From Planctomycetota bacterium (GTDB lineage: Bacteria > Planctomycetota > B15-G4), in contig JAJDEQ010000173.1 of the NCBI GenBank assembly GCA_029259695.1, positions 1 to 54,232 on the forward strand: a stretch of 54,232 bases of DNA. Direction: 5' to 3'. The notes under the pieces are model-generated. The model was given only the letters and a program-made list of their open reading frames with translations, ran no database searches and had not been told where the DNA came from. Below, in pieces: positions 26,201 to 32,775 of the stretch (positions are counted from its first letter, which is position 1; every line of letters begins with the position of its first letter). The position numbers were made by a program, and so were the translations under genes.

Positions 26201-26484
26201 GCACGTACAAGCTCGACGACGCGACCTCGGAACCCGACTACGACTACCCGGGGGCGATCAAGCAGCCCCTCATGTCGGACTGGAAGGACATCGGCTACAG
26301 CCCGCACACGACGTGGGAGCTGAAGGTCGAGGAGGCGCAGGACCGGGGGGTCGCCTACAACAAGGACATCGACTGGAGCGGACTCGAGGAAGTCCAGCTA
26401 CGCTTCGCTGCCTACTTCGACAGCCGGGACGCTGCCGCGCTCGCGGTATTGAACAGCTGGCACGCTCCCCTCCGGGGATCCTGA
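23284..26484 (+). CDS. Large protein with glycine-rich, coiled-coil and hydrophobic segments; possible alpha-helical pore-forming protein
   Basis: 1066 residues. ATG at 23284 (next codon is also ATG) has GGGAGAGGGGG upstream. There is no signal peptide and no GFSASN tail, unlike most neighbours. Layout: residues about 30-115 have β-helix-like strands (NLTIQAREVIVEADGATIVV); residues about 120-180, 233-296 and 353-383 are glycine-rich (GGTGGRGQDGGDG, GSDGGNAGLAGRSGAGGGGG); residues 486-586 are strongly coiled-coil (HLENTERNLVEYVEHQDEVA). One hydrophobic stretch at about 593-613 (LLQYVSMALSIAGAVSALAG) follows, then further long helices (LVDQLSKLQADERELSFQL) to about 860. A mixed C-terminal domain ends the protein. 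A helical bundle interrupted by one hydrophobic segment resembles alpha-pore-forming toxins in outline only. I do not recognise the family. Confidence 0.72.
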   Translation: MMGSEQGTGSVRRSSSAVTPGGAQPIPGFESTSIDRDGRTVTIRELEYVLDGDELRGYDHRILADTVTCRSYDNPGTNLTIQAREVIVEADGATIVVAGRDAEDGYEPGDKAGLDGIGYKADGQEGADGKPGADYTGEPPHSGAVTIHAGSIRGGVLTIDARGGTGGRGQDGGDGVEGKSNAAADGPVLKMKRPPTPDDDFPHAEKDWGKNIGIYGFMQTWYLAVSVASPGVRGSDGGNAGLAGRSGAGGGGGKVSIACDDISAEIRVESGAGDGGAGARTGEPGGGSGPQLGGRHRYLYSSLGSDRFFQMEYPWVFASASEVADLQKPKNVRGYVKPAFIDGQGKLLLRTPSGAPGESGGYGSDGLDRKPEPEPGPEGAPGDYETTDRVALDLESLDREQLLQLQQAAYTREIRGDVDAAAGILTWLARITADYREVDPSGASRAAIEAQGVYQGAVSRLRSLRSRSRGSWSSNETFRFTNLEKYSSYVETHLTHLENTERNLVEYVEHQDEVARRKRSVGKAIEQAEAFVEHLRGDLAAKQDDQLRIKKAIGDLQSDMADYVHQLENMPEDLQQAIDMKIAREAELTWGELLQYVSMALSIAGAVSALAGGMQKVAAARQEAYEKEFSETLARDSGSGIHHDDVWEAAFKTAFDKTYTNAAGANTDLVNKAFGLFKAGIDALAKYLALASMRKSSGEMQRFDAVDLEAYFILTEPKRVELAKQRNEFSAFIYAFLNDFAEAREWQRMMSDLFDMGNSRLDLVDQLSKLQADERELSFQLRNYENNRDELTEIHDELDFESRGDDARLALIENYRVATSTAFDRIVDEAAAYRIWTLLDYELPRIPGDLSVQRLRDGLHRPLWELIEDRLNTTQAPPQKDFSAVPHVWSKKDHAREFRRLIETGRMLLTLAPDPNELFFHLRLIRARIFLKGATVARGSEFRCVLRHPGVCKYVARDRGVRQFSLAPRTVQCTYKLDDATSEPDYDYPGAIKQPLMSDWKDIGYSPHTTWELKVEEAQDRGVAYNKDIDWSGLEEVQLRFAAYFDSRDAAALAVLNSWHAPLRGS

Positions 26485-26524
26485 CCAGGTGGAAGCGGCT
26501 TCCGTCTTGGGGTGTATGACGTTC

Positions 26525-26558
26525 GACGGCCGGGTTGTGCCCAAGCAACCCGGTCGTC
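26525..26558 (+). terminator. Strong hairpin after the 1066-residue protein gene
   Basis: GACGGCCGGGTTG pairs with CAACCCGGTCGTC (13 bp, one G-T) around the loop TGCCCAAG, 40 bases after the stop. CTTGC follows instead of a T-tract. The best terminator-like structure seen in the window. Confidence 0.6.
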
Positions 26559-26662
26559 TTGCAGCTTGCAACGCCCGCGTGGCTCTGCCGGCGCTGCGGT
26601 TCCGGCGGTCACGCGGGTGACTTGCTCCTGATCGCGATCGCCACAGCGCGCCGAGTTGCCCG

Positions 26663-26668
26663 TAGAAT
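26663..26668 (+). promoter_or_regulatory. Possible -10 box of the PKD protein gene
   Basis: TAGAAT differs from the consensus TATAAT in one base and lies 38 bases before the ATG at 26707. No clear -35 hexamer. Confidence 0.35.
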
Positions 26669-26706
26669 CGCTCCGTCACGAGACGATCACCTGCGGAGTG
26701 TCCCCG

Positions 26707-27501
26707 ATGCCCACGGTCTGCTTTGGAGCCCGACGGTCGCCATGCTCGACCGTCATCGCGAGCCTGCTCGTGTTCCCGGTCCTCGGTGCCGGAGTTGCAG
26801 CGCAGTCGCCGCCCGTCGCCGATGCCGGCGACTTCTCCTTCTTCGTGACGGGAGGCGCGATCACTCTCGACGCCTCGGGATCCTCCGACCCGGACGCCGG
26901 CGACTTCATCGAGACCTTCGAGTGGGACCTGGACGACGATGGGAACTTCGACTTCTCCACGACGGGCGGCGCGCCGGGTGCGGATCCGGTGCTGGTGATC
27001 CAACCCAACGAGTACATCCCGCTGCTCGGTGTACCGGTCGAGGGCCTCGTCTACGGCTTCGGGCTGCGCGCGACGGATTCCACCGGCCTCTCCGACTTCG
27101 ATACGGCGATGTTCGTGTTCACGAGCCCGTGGGCGGACCTGGGCAACTCGTTGGCCGGCACGAACGGCGCGCCGCTGCTCGTCGGTGAAGGCACGCTGCT
27201 CGCCGACGACCCCGTGACGCTCAGCCTGACGAGTGCGCTCGACAACACGACGGCTTTCTTCATCGCCGGACTCACGCAGCTCGACGCGCCCTTCAAGGGT
27301 GGTGTCCTGGTTCCCAATCTCGATCTCGCCGGCTTCCCGCTGGCGCTGCCGACCGGCCCGTTGGGCGAGATCATCATCAACAGCACCTGGCCCGCCGGTA
27401 TCCCCAGCGGCTTCACCACGTACTACCAGTACTGGGTCATCGACCCGGCCGGGCCGGTGGGCTTCTCTGCGAGCAACGCGATCAGCGGGACCACCCCGTG
27501 A
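26707..27501 (+). CDS. Exported PKD-domain protein with GFSASN tail
   Basis: 264 residues. ATG at 26707 opens a signal peptide ending near AGVAAQ; GGAG lies about eight bases upstream. Residues about 33-140 are a PKD-like Ig domain (PVADAGDFSFFVTGG, TLDASGSSDPDAGDFIETFE, ending LRATDSTGLSDFDTAMFVF). Residues 142-264 are the shared tail: WADLGNSLAGTNGAPLLVG, APFKGGVLVPNLDLAG, YYQYWVIDPAGPVG and FSASNAISGTTP. This is the shortest tail carrier in the window. It suggests a minimal binding module plus the tail. Function unknown. Confidence 0.82.
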   Translation: MPTVCFGARRSPCSTVIASLLVFPVLGAGVAAQSPPVADAGDFSFFVTGGAITLDASGSSDPDAGDFIETFEWDLDDDGNFDFSTTGGAPGADPVLVIQPNEYIPLLGVPVEGLVYGFGLRATDSTGLSDFDTAMFVFTSPWADLGNSLAGTNGAPLLVGEGTLLADDPVTLSLTSALDNTTAFFIAGLTQLDAPFKGGVLVPNLDLAGFPLALPTGPLGEIIINSTWPAGIPSGFTTYYQYWVIDPAGPVGFSASNAISGTTP

Positions 27502-27508
27502 CCTGGGT

Positions 27509-27526
27509 GGACCCTGTCCAGGGTCC
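27509..27526 (+). terminator. Small hairpin after the PKD gene
   Basis: GGACCC-TGTCCA-GGGTCC gives a 6-bp stem, with two more inner pairs possible, 7 bases after the stop. Confidence 0.35.
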
Positions 27527-27683
27527 GTCGTTGTGGTCATGCCATCGGCGTTGAGGAGCTGGGCGACAGGCCTGTCGCGACGGTCGATCGGGATCGATTA
27601 GGCTACGCACAAGAGACACCCGCCGTGCCGTACCTCGATGTGCGTCGAAGGGGCTTGGCGGGTCTGCAACGGGAGTAAGCAAC

Positions 27684-28265
27684 ATGTGGACGGGGCGGAC
27701 GAAGCAGGTCTCGATCGTGCTCTTCATCGTGGGGGTGAGCGCGCTGGCGCTCGGGGCGTCGGGCGCCCCGGGCAAACGCTTCCAGAACGTCGGCATCGAC
27801 GTGGCTTGCGACGCGAACTCGTTCGTGTTCCAGGGACCGTCGACCCCCGACGGGCCCGCGTACGGCGCGTCGTTCGTGGTCCAGGGCGTCATCTACCCTG
27901 GCGGGACGTTCGATGAACACGGCGTCGACAGCGGTCTGCTCGCAGACGGTCAGCCCGAGTTCCCGGACGCCGTGATCGGGGAGTGGACCTGCCGGGGCTG
28001 GTTCATCGGCGACGGCCTGCCGACGAAGACCGGCCCCTTCGTGGTGACGACGCAGATCTACGACGTCGACGACGAGCACTTCGGCACGGGCACCGTCGTG
28101 AGCGACGGCAAGGAACTGATCGACCTGGACGTCCCCTTCGCCCGGGCGATCACCGGCGCCACCGGAGACTACTCACGACGCTTCTCGCGCGGTCAGTTGT
28201 TCCAGACCGGCATCGGCGTGAACAAGACGGGACTGTTCAACTTCACCTTCCGCCGCAAGCCCTGA
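27684..28265 (+). CDS. Exported barrel-like protein of unknown function
   Basis: 193 residues; ATG at 27684 with a GGGAG site about nine bases upstream. A signal peptide ends near LGASGA. The C-terminal half (RAITGATGDYSRRFSRGQLF then GLFNFTFRR) has the pattern of allene-oxide-cyclase/dirigent-like β-barrels, in which an A(I/V)TGGTG(D/R)Y loop recurs. The two cysteines (VACDAN and WTCRGW) may pair. The family assignment is tentative. A TAGGCT -10-like box is at 27599-27604. Confidence 0.65.
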   Translation: MWTGRTKQVSIVLFIVGVSALALGASGAPGKRFQNVGIDVACDANSFVFQGPSTPDGPAYGASFVVQGVIYPGGTFDEHGVDSGLLADGQPEFPDAVIGEWTCRGWFIGDGLPTKTGPFVVTTQIYDVDDEHFGTGTVVSDGKELIDLDVPFARAITGATGDYSRRFSRGQLFQTGIGVNKTGLFNFTFRRKP

Positions 28266-28297
28266 CCCGACGCGCCGAGCGCTCCAAGGCGGACCTG

Positions 28298-28534
28298 TTG
28301 CATGCGCTGAAGCGCGGCAAGAGCGAGCTCTTCTGGCTTGCGTTCGCCGGGGTCCTGGTGATCGGAGGCGGGGGCTTCGGCTTCTTGTGGCTCCTCGTCG
28401 TGTTCTGGTCAGTCGTCAGCCTGGTTCTCTGGTTGGCCGGCAACGTCTATGTCGGTGTGCGCTCATCCCTTTCGACGGCGTCCACGAGACGCCGCGCGGC
28501 CCGTGCGCAGAGGCGCGTCCGCGGTCACGGCTGA
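28298..28534 (+). CDS. Small two-helix membrane protein
   Basis: 78 residues if started at TTG 28298, which has AAGG nearby; no ATG is available and the start is uncertain. The sequence has two hydrophobic helices (ELFWLAFAGVLVIGGGGFGF and WLLVVFWSVVSLVLWLAGNV) and a basic C-terminus (RRRAARAQRRVRG). It follows the barrel-like protein by 32 bases and is probably cotranscribed. No family recognised. Confidence 0.45.
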   Translation: MHALKRGKSELFWLAFAGVLVIGGGGFGFLWLLVVFWSVVSLVLWLAGNVYVGVRSSLSTASTRRRAARAQRRVRGHG

Positions 28535-28556
28535 CCGGCAGTGAGAGGCCCCGACC

Positions 28557-31079
28557 CTACGGACCCAACGTCACCGCCACCGCGTTCGACAGCCACCACG
28601 AGCTCGCGTTGACCCTGATCGCGTACTGGGCGTAGAAGGTGATCGGGCCGCCGCCGCCGTTGATGTTGAAGGTGACTGCGCCCGAGCCGTTGGTGGTGAA
28701 GTCCAGCAGGAAGTAGTTCGGGAAGGGGAGCAGCGTGCCGCCTGCGAAGGGCGCGCCGGTGTTCGACACCGAGTAGACCAGGTAGGCCAGCACGTTGGGT
28801 GGTGCACCCTGGAGGTCGAAGGTGGCCAGGCCGCCGGTGCTCGTGTTGCCGCACACGCTGAGTGTGGCCGTGCCCGGGCCCTGGAAGCCGACGCTCGGCT
28901 GGCACGCGGGGCCGCCGCCGTCACAGGAGATCGAGAGCACTCCGCTGCCGGTCGCTCCGTCGTAGCCGCCGATGCGGATCAGGTAGCTACTGCCGGCGAC
29001 GACCGGGAGCACGACCTGCGATTGCAGCCCGTCACCCGGGCCGCACGCGTCGTCGTTGCACGCGTCGGCCGAGGACGAACCCGGGCAGGATGCTCCCTGG
29101 TAGACGGCCAGCTTCGTGTCGTAGCTGCTCGCGCACAGGTCGATCGTGGCGTTGCCCGTGCAGCCGGGGACGTAGCGATACCAGATGTCCGCGCCGACCT
29201 GGGTGTAGCTGAAGAAGTTGCACAGGCCCGGTTCGTTGGGGCCGTCGGTGGTGGCGCCCGTCGTGTCGAAGGCGATCACGCCCTCGCCCACCACGATCGC
29301 ATCCGAGCAGTCGTCGTTGGCAACGCCGCCGCCGCCGGTGGTGCCGCTGATCGTCAGCGCGTAGCCGTTGCGGGTGTCGCTGTACAGGAAGACCTGCAAC
29401 CGCAGGGTCTGCTGCGACCCGCTCGTGTTCACGTACGAGAGCGCCTCGTTGTTCGTGGCCGACTCGGCGATCGCGAGCTGCGTGCCGCCGCAGGCGTTGA
29501 ACAGCTTCATGTCGATGTCGCCGTACGCGTGGGTGAACGCGAGGTTCACGTCGAGCTGGTTCCCGGCCGGCAGCGTGATGCTGTACCAGTCCTCGTCGGT
29601 GCTCTTGACGACCAGGTTGCTCGCCGTGCCGTCGCCGACGGAGACCGCCGCCGCGCACGTGTCGTTGTTCTCGAACCCGTCGTCGCTGCCGCCCGCCAGC
29701 AGCGACGAGATGTCGTTGTAGGTCTTGGAGAAGGCGCCGTACTGGTCCGGCCAGCCGCTGCCGATCAGCCCGCACTCCGAAGCTCCGGTCGAGAGCTGGC
29801 CGATGAGCTGCTGCGTCGACGAGACGAACAGGCCCGACCCGGACGAGCCGGGCGCCGTCGGCCCGTCGTACCAGCCGACCTGGACCAGGTCGGGGTCGCC
29901 GATCGCGATCTTGTCACCGAAGCTGATCTTCTTGGCGATCCCGCTCGGGTGGTGCACGCCGGTCACGTCGGTGCCGTTGGCGATCGCGCCGGCGTTCCAG
30001 CCCGCCCAGGAGAGGCCGCCGGGCAATCCGCCCTCGACCATGAGCAGCGAGAAGTCGTAGGTGCCGATGCCCGCCTTCGTCGCCAGCAGCGTCGTCACGG
30101 CGGACTGCGGCACGGAAGCGAGCGACGGCGGCGCGCCGTTGCAGGTCGAGCTCTGGTAGAGCCAGTAGATCTCGGTGCTCTGCGCGGTCGAGCTGTCGCC
30201 GATGCAGTGGTTGGCCGTCAGCAGGTAGGGCGTCAGGTCGCCGGCCTGCGAGTTGAGCAACTGGCCCGTGCAGAAGAGCGAGTCGCCCTGGATGAAGCCG
30301 ATGCCCGCCACCGCGGCCGCGGTGGATGCCCAAGCGCTGGAGCAGGTCACGTCGTTGTAGCAGGCGCCGTCCTGGGGTGACGGCGCGCCGGCCGCGAACG
30401 GATCGAGGTAGATGTGCTGCAGGCGGTCGACGCGGAACGGCGGGTCGCGGGAGTCGGGGGGCAGCGCGGCCGAGGTGATGAACTCGACGCGAACCGCGTC
30501 GCCGAACGTCGTGGGCGTCCAGATCTGCCCGTCATCGAACGGCCCGCGGTTCGTGTACGGCCCGTGCACTCGCGTGGGGTCCGACGGCGAGTAGACGACG
30601 AGCGACGACTTCGCAGGCAGATCCAGGTCGAGGCGCAGTCGCATGCCGATCGCACCCGGACTGCTGATGTCGACGGCCCAGTGGAACACGTTCGGCGGAC
30701 GGTAGGACCAGGTCCCGTCGTCCAGGCCCACCACGACGTCGCGGCCCACGCCGTAGCGCACGGTCCGATTCGCGCGCGGGCTGGCCTCGTCTTCGGCCGC
30801 GAGCATGGCCGCCTCCAGCGGCGGCAGCTCGATGCGCCCGACGGATGTCAGGTCGATCGCGAACTGCTCGGAAGGGAGGCTGTCCGGCAACACCTTCGGC
30901 CGGACCGGCGCGCACGTATCGCTGACGGAGAACGTCTGCGGCGCTTGTGCCTGCGCCTGCTCCTGCGCGAAGAGCAGCGGCGATGTCGTCGCCAGTAGGC
31001 CGAGCACGAGCAGGGCAGCGCTTCGCGTCGGCTGGGTCGCCTGCGCCCCGATGACGTCCAACATGGTCGTGCGGTTCAT
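28557..31079 (-). CDS. Exported trypsin-like serine protease with PPC and further C-terminal domains
   Basis: 840 residues; ATG at 31079 with GGGAGA upstream and a signal peptide ending near LLFAQ. The catalytic domain (about 235-470) shows the S1 triad: His in LLTANHCIG, Asp in GTYDFSLLMVEGG, and Ser in APGSSGSGLF; its arrangement recalls lysyl endopeptidase-type enzymes. Residues about 480-590 are a PPC (bacterial pre-peptidase) domain (EDWYSITLPAGNQLDVNL). A second PPC-like β-sandwich follows (ADIWYRYVPGCTG). The last about 75 residues (APFAGGTLLPFPNYFLLD, TFYAQYAIRVN, WWLSNAVAVTLGP) look like a divergent form of the GFSASN tail. Secreted proteolysis is inferred; the substrate is unknown. 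Confidence 0.85.
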   Translation of the reverse strand: MNRTTMLDVIGAQATQPTRSAALLVLGLLATTSPLLFAQEQAQAQAPQTFSVSDTCAPVRPKVLPDSLPSEQFAIDLTSVGRIELPPLEAAMLAAEDEASPRANRTVRYGVGRDVVVGLDDGTWSYRPPNVFHWAVDISSPGAIGMRLRLDLDLPAKSSLVVYSPSDPTRVHGPYTNRGPFDDGQIWTPTTFGDAVRVEFITSAALPPDSRDPPFRVDRLQHIYLDPFAAGAPSPQDGACYNDVTCSSAWASTAAAVAGIGFIQGDSLFCTGQLLNSQAGDLTPYLLTANHCIGDSSTAQSTEIYWLYQSSTCNGAPPSLASVPQSAVTTLLATKAGIGTYDFSLLMVEGGLPGGLSWAGWNAGAIANGTDVTGVHHPSGIAKKISFGDKIAIGDPDLVQVGWYDGPTAPGSSGSGLFVSSTQQLIGQLSTGASECGLIGSGWPDQYGAFSKTYNDISSLLAGGSDDGFENNDTCAAAVSVGDGTASNLVVKSTDEDWYSITLPAGNQLDVNLAFTHAYGDIDMKLFNACGGTQLAIAESATNNEALSYVNTSGSQQTLRLQVFLYSDTRNGYALTISGTTGGGGVANDDCSDAIVVGEGVIAFDTTGATTDGPNEPGLCNFFSYTQVGADIWYRYVPGCTGNATIDLCASSYDTKLAVYQGASCPGSSSADACNDDACGPGDGLQSQVVLPVVAGSSYLIRIGGYDGATGSGVLSISCDGGGPACQPSVGFQGPGTATLSVCGNTSTGGLATFDLQGAPPNVLAYLVYSVSNTGAPFAGGTLLPFPNYFLLDFTTNGSGAVTFNINGGGGPITFYAQYAIRVNASSWWLSNAVAVTLGP

Positions 31080-31212
31080 GCCCGAGTCTCCCGAGGATCT
31101 GGAACGTGGCCAAGACGATACACGACATCCGCAGCCCCTCCAGAGTGCTCAGCTGCCGCGGGCGTTCCGCTGAGGCCGCACCCCGCGCACGGGACGTCTT
31201 GTGGGTGCGTGA

Positions 31213-31218
31213 TATGCT
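31213..31218 (+). promoter_or_regulatory. Possible extended -10 box of the YWTD protein gene
   Basis: TGATATGCT contains TATGCT with a TG one base upstream, an extended -10 pattern, in the divergent region between the serine protease and the YWTD protein, 83 bases before the start at 31302. Confidence 0.35.
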
Positions 31219-31301
31219 GCCTGAGGAGAAGGGCGGGAGCGTTGTGCCGCGCCCGGGTTTGCGCGCGTCGTTCGCGGCGCATGGACGAAAGGGAGAGGGA
31301 C

Positions 31302-32525
31302 ATGCGATACGGCATGGTGTGGGCGTCGTGCGTGGTGGCATCGGTCGTCGGTGCTGCGCCGGCATGGGCATTGCAAGCGAGCTTTGAGCACATCTTCGTC
31401 CTCGAGCACGATGACGACAGCCTGTGGATCGCGGATCCCGACGGCGGTGGCGCGGTGCAGAAGAGCGTTGGCAACTTCCCGCTACCTCTGCACCTGGAGA
31501 TCGATCTGCCCGGGGGCCGGATGTACTACGTGTCGGACGGAGTCAACGAGGTGCGCTCGTGCGACCTCGTCGGCGGTGACCAGCAGACCATCGCGTCCTC
31601 GTCGGAACCGCGTGGTCTGGCACTCGATGCGGGTGCTCAGCAGCTCTACTGGATGGACCGGGCCGACGACGTCATTCGCAGGGTTTCCGTCGACGGAGGA
31701 GCGTCGACGGTCGTGTACACGATGCCGCCGCCGCCCTGCTTCATTCCGCTCACGTTGGCGCTCGACGTTGCGAACGGTCACATGTACTGGACCGACCCGT
31801 GCCAAGGGCGGATCTTCCGCGCCAACATGGATGGCTCCACTCCGGCCGGGGGCGCCGTGTCCTTGGTGAGCGGCCAGTCCGATATCCGGGGGATCGCGCT
31901 CGACCTGCTCGCGGGGACGATGTACTGGCTCGTGCCCGCCGGCGTCCGCAAGGCCGATCTCGACGGCAGCGGAGTCAGCCTCATGCACGCCTTCCCGGTG
32001 GGAATCAATTTCAGCCAGATCGCCGTCGACCCGATCGACCAGCGCGTCTACTGGACCGAGTGGGGTGCCATCGAATGCGTCGACTACGACGGGACGAACG
32101 CCGCCACCGTGCTGCCCCTCTCGCGACCCACCGCGCTCGTGCTGCTCGATGCACCCGAGGCCTGGAGCGACCTGGGTGGCTCATTGGGGGGAGCCGCACC
32201 GGCGCCGTCGCTGACGGGCACGGGAACGCTCGTGCCGTGCACGCCGATCCAACTCTCGCTGCAAGGTGCGCCGTCCTTCGGACAGTGCGCGCTGATCGTG
32301 GGAGTGTCGCTGCTCTCGGCCCCGTTCAAGGGCGGCACCCTCATCCCGAACCCCGACCTGATTCTGTTCCAGACGGCGAGCTTCGACGGCAAGGTCACGA
32401 TCGGCGGCCCATGGCCCCTCGGTGCGCCGTCGGGGCTCGAGGCCTGGTTCCAGTACTGGGTCACCGACGCAACCGGGCCCGTCGGCTTCACAGCAAGCAA
32501 CGGGGTCCGAGCGGTCACGCCTTGA
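31302..32525 (+). CDS. Exported LDL-receptor YWTD-type beta-propeller protein with GFSASN-type tail
   Basis: 407 residues. ATG at 31302 has GGGAGAGGG just upstream and opens a signal peptide ending near PAWALQ. Residues about 30-280 form a six-bladed propeller of YWTD type: blades include RMYYVSDGVNEVRSCDLVGG, LYWMDRADDVIRRVSVDGG, MYWTDPCQGRIFRANMDGS and VYWTEWGAIECVDYDGTN. Residues 287-407 are the shared tail: WSDLGGSLGGAAPAPSLTG, APFKGGTLIPNPDLI, FQYWVTDATGPVG and FTASNGVRAVTP. A binding or adhesion role outside the cell is likely. Confidence 0.83.
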   Translation: MRYGMVWASCVVASVVGAAPAWALQASFEHIFVLEHDDDSLWIADPDGGGAVQKSVGNFPLPLHLEIDLPGGRMYYVSDGVNEVRSCDLVGGDQQTIASSSEPRGLALDAGAQQLYWMDRADDVIRRVSVDGGASTVVYTMPPPPCFIPLTLALDVANGHMYWTDPCQGRIFRANMDGSTPAGGAVSLVSGQSDIRGIALDLLAGTMYWLVPAGVRKADLDGSGVSLMHAFPVGINFSQIAVDPIDQRVYWTEWGAIECVDYDGTNAATVLPLSRPTALVLLDAPEAWSDLGGSLGGAAPAPSLTGTGTLVPCTPIQLSLQGAPSFGQCALIVGVSLLSAPFKGGTLIPNPDLILFQTASFDGKVTIGGPWPLGAPSGLEAWFQYWVTDATGPVGFTASNGVRAVTP

Positions 32526-32775
32526 GACAGGCCGGATGAGTCCAGGTCGCTCGGGCGGGGCCGAGTGCAAACGGCCATCCGCAGATCGACGACGCGGAGT
32601 GCGGTCGCGGGCCGAGTGCCCTAGAGAATCGGTGCTGCGTCGCGCTCAGCTCCCCATCCCGTGGCGGGGCGGGTAAGCTCGGGCCTCGTCGACGTCCTGA
32701 CCCGACGGGCGTGTCCCGGGCGCGGGTCCGGGCGTCGGGGCGGAGCGGATCGTCGGACGGCTCGGAGCGGTGCTG

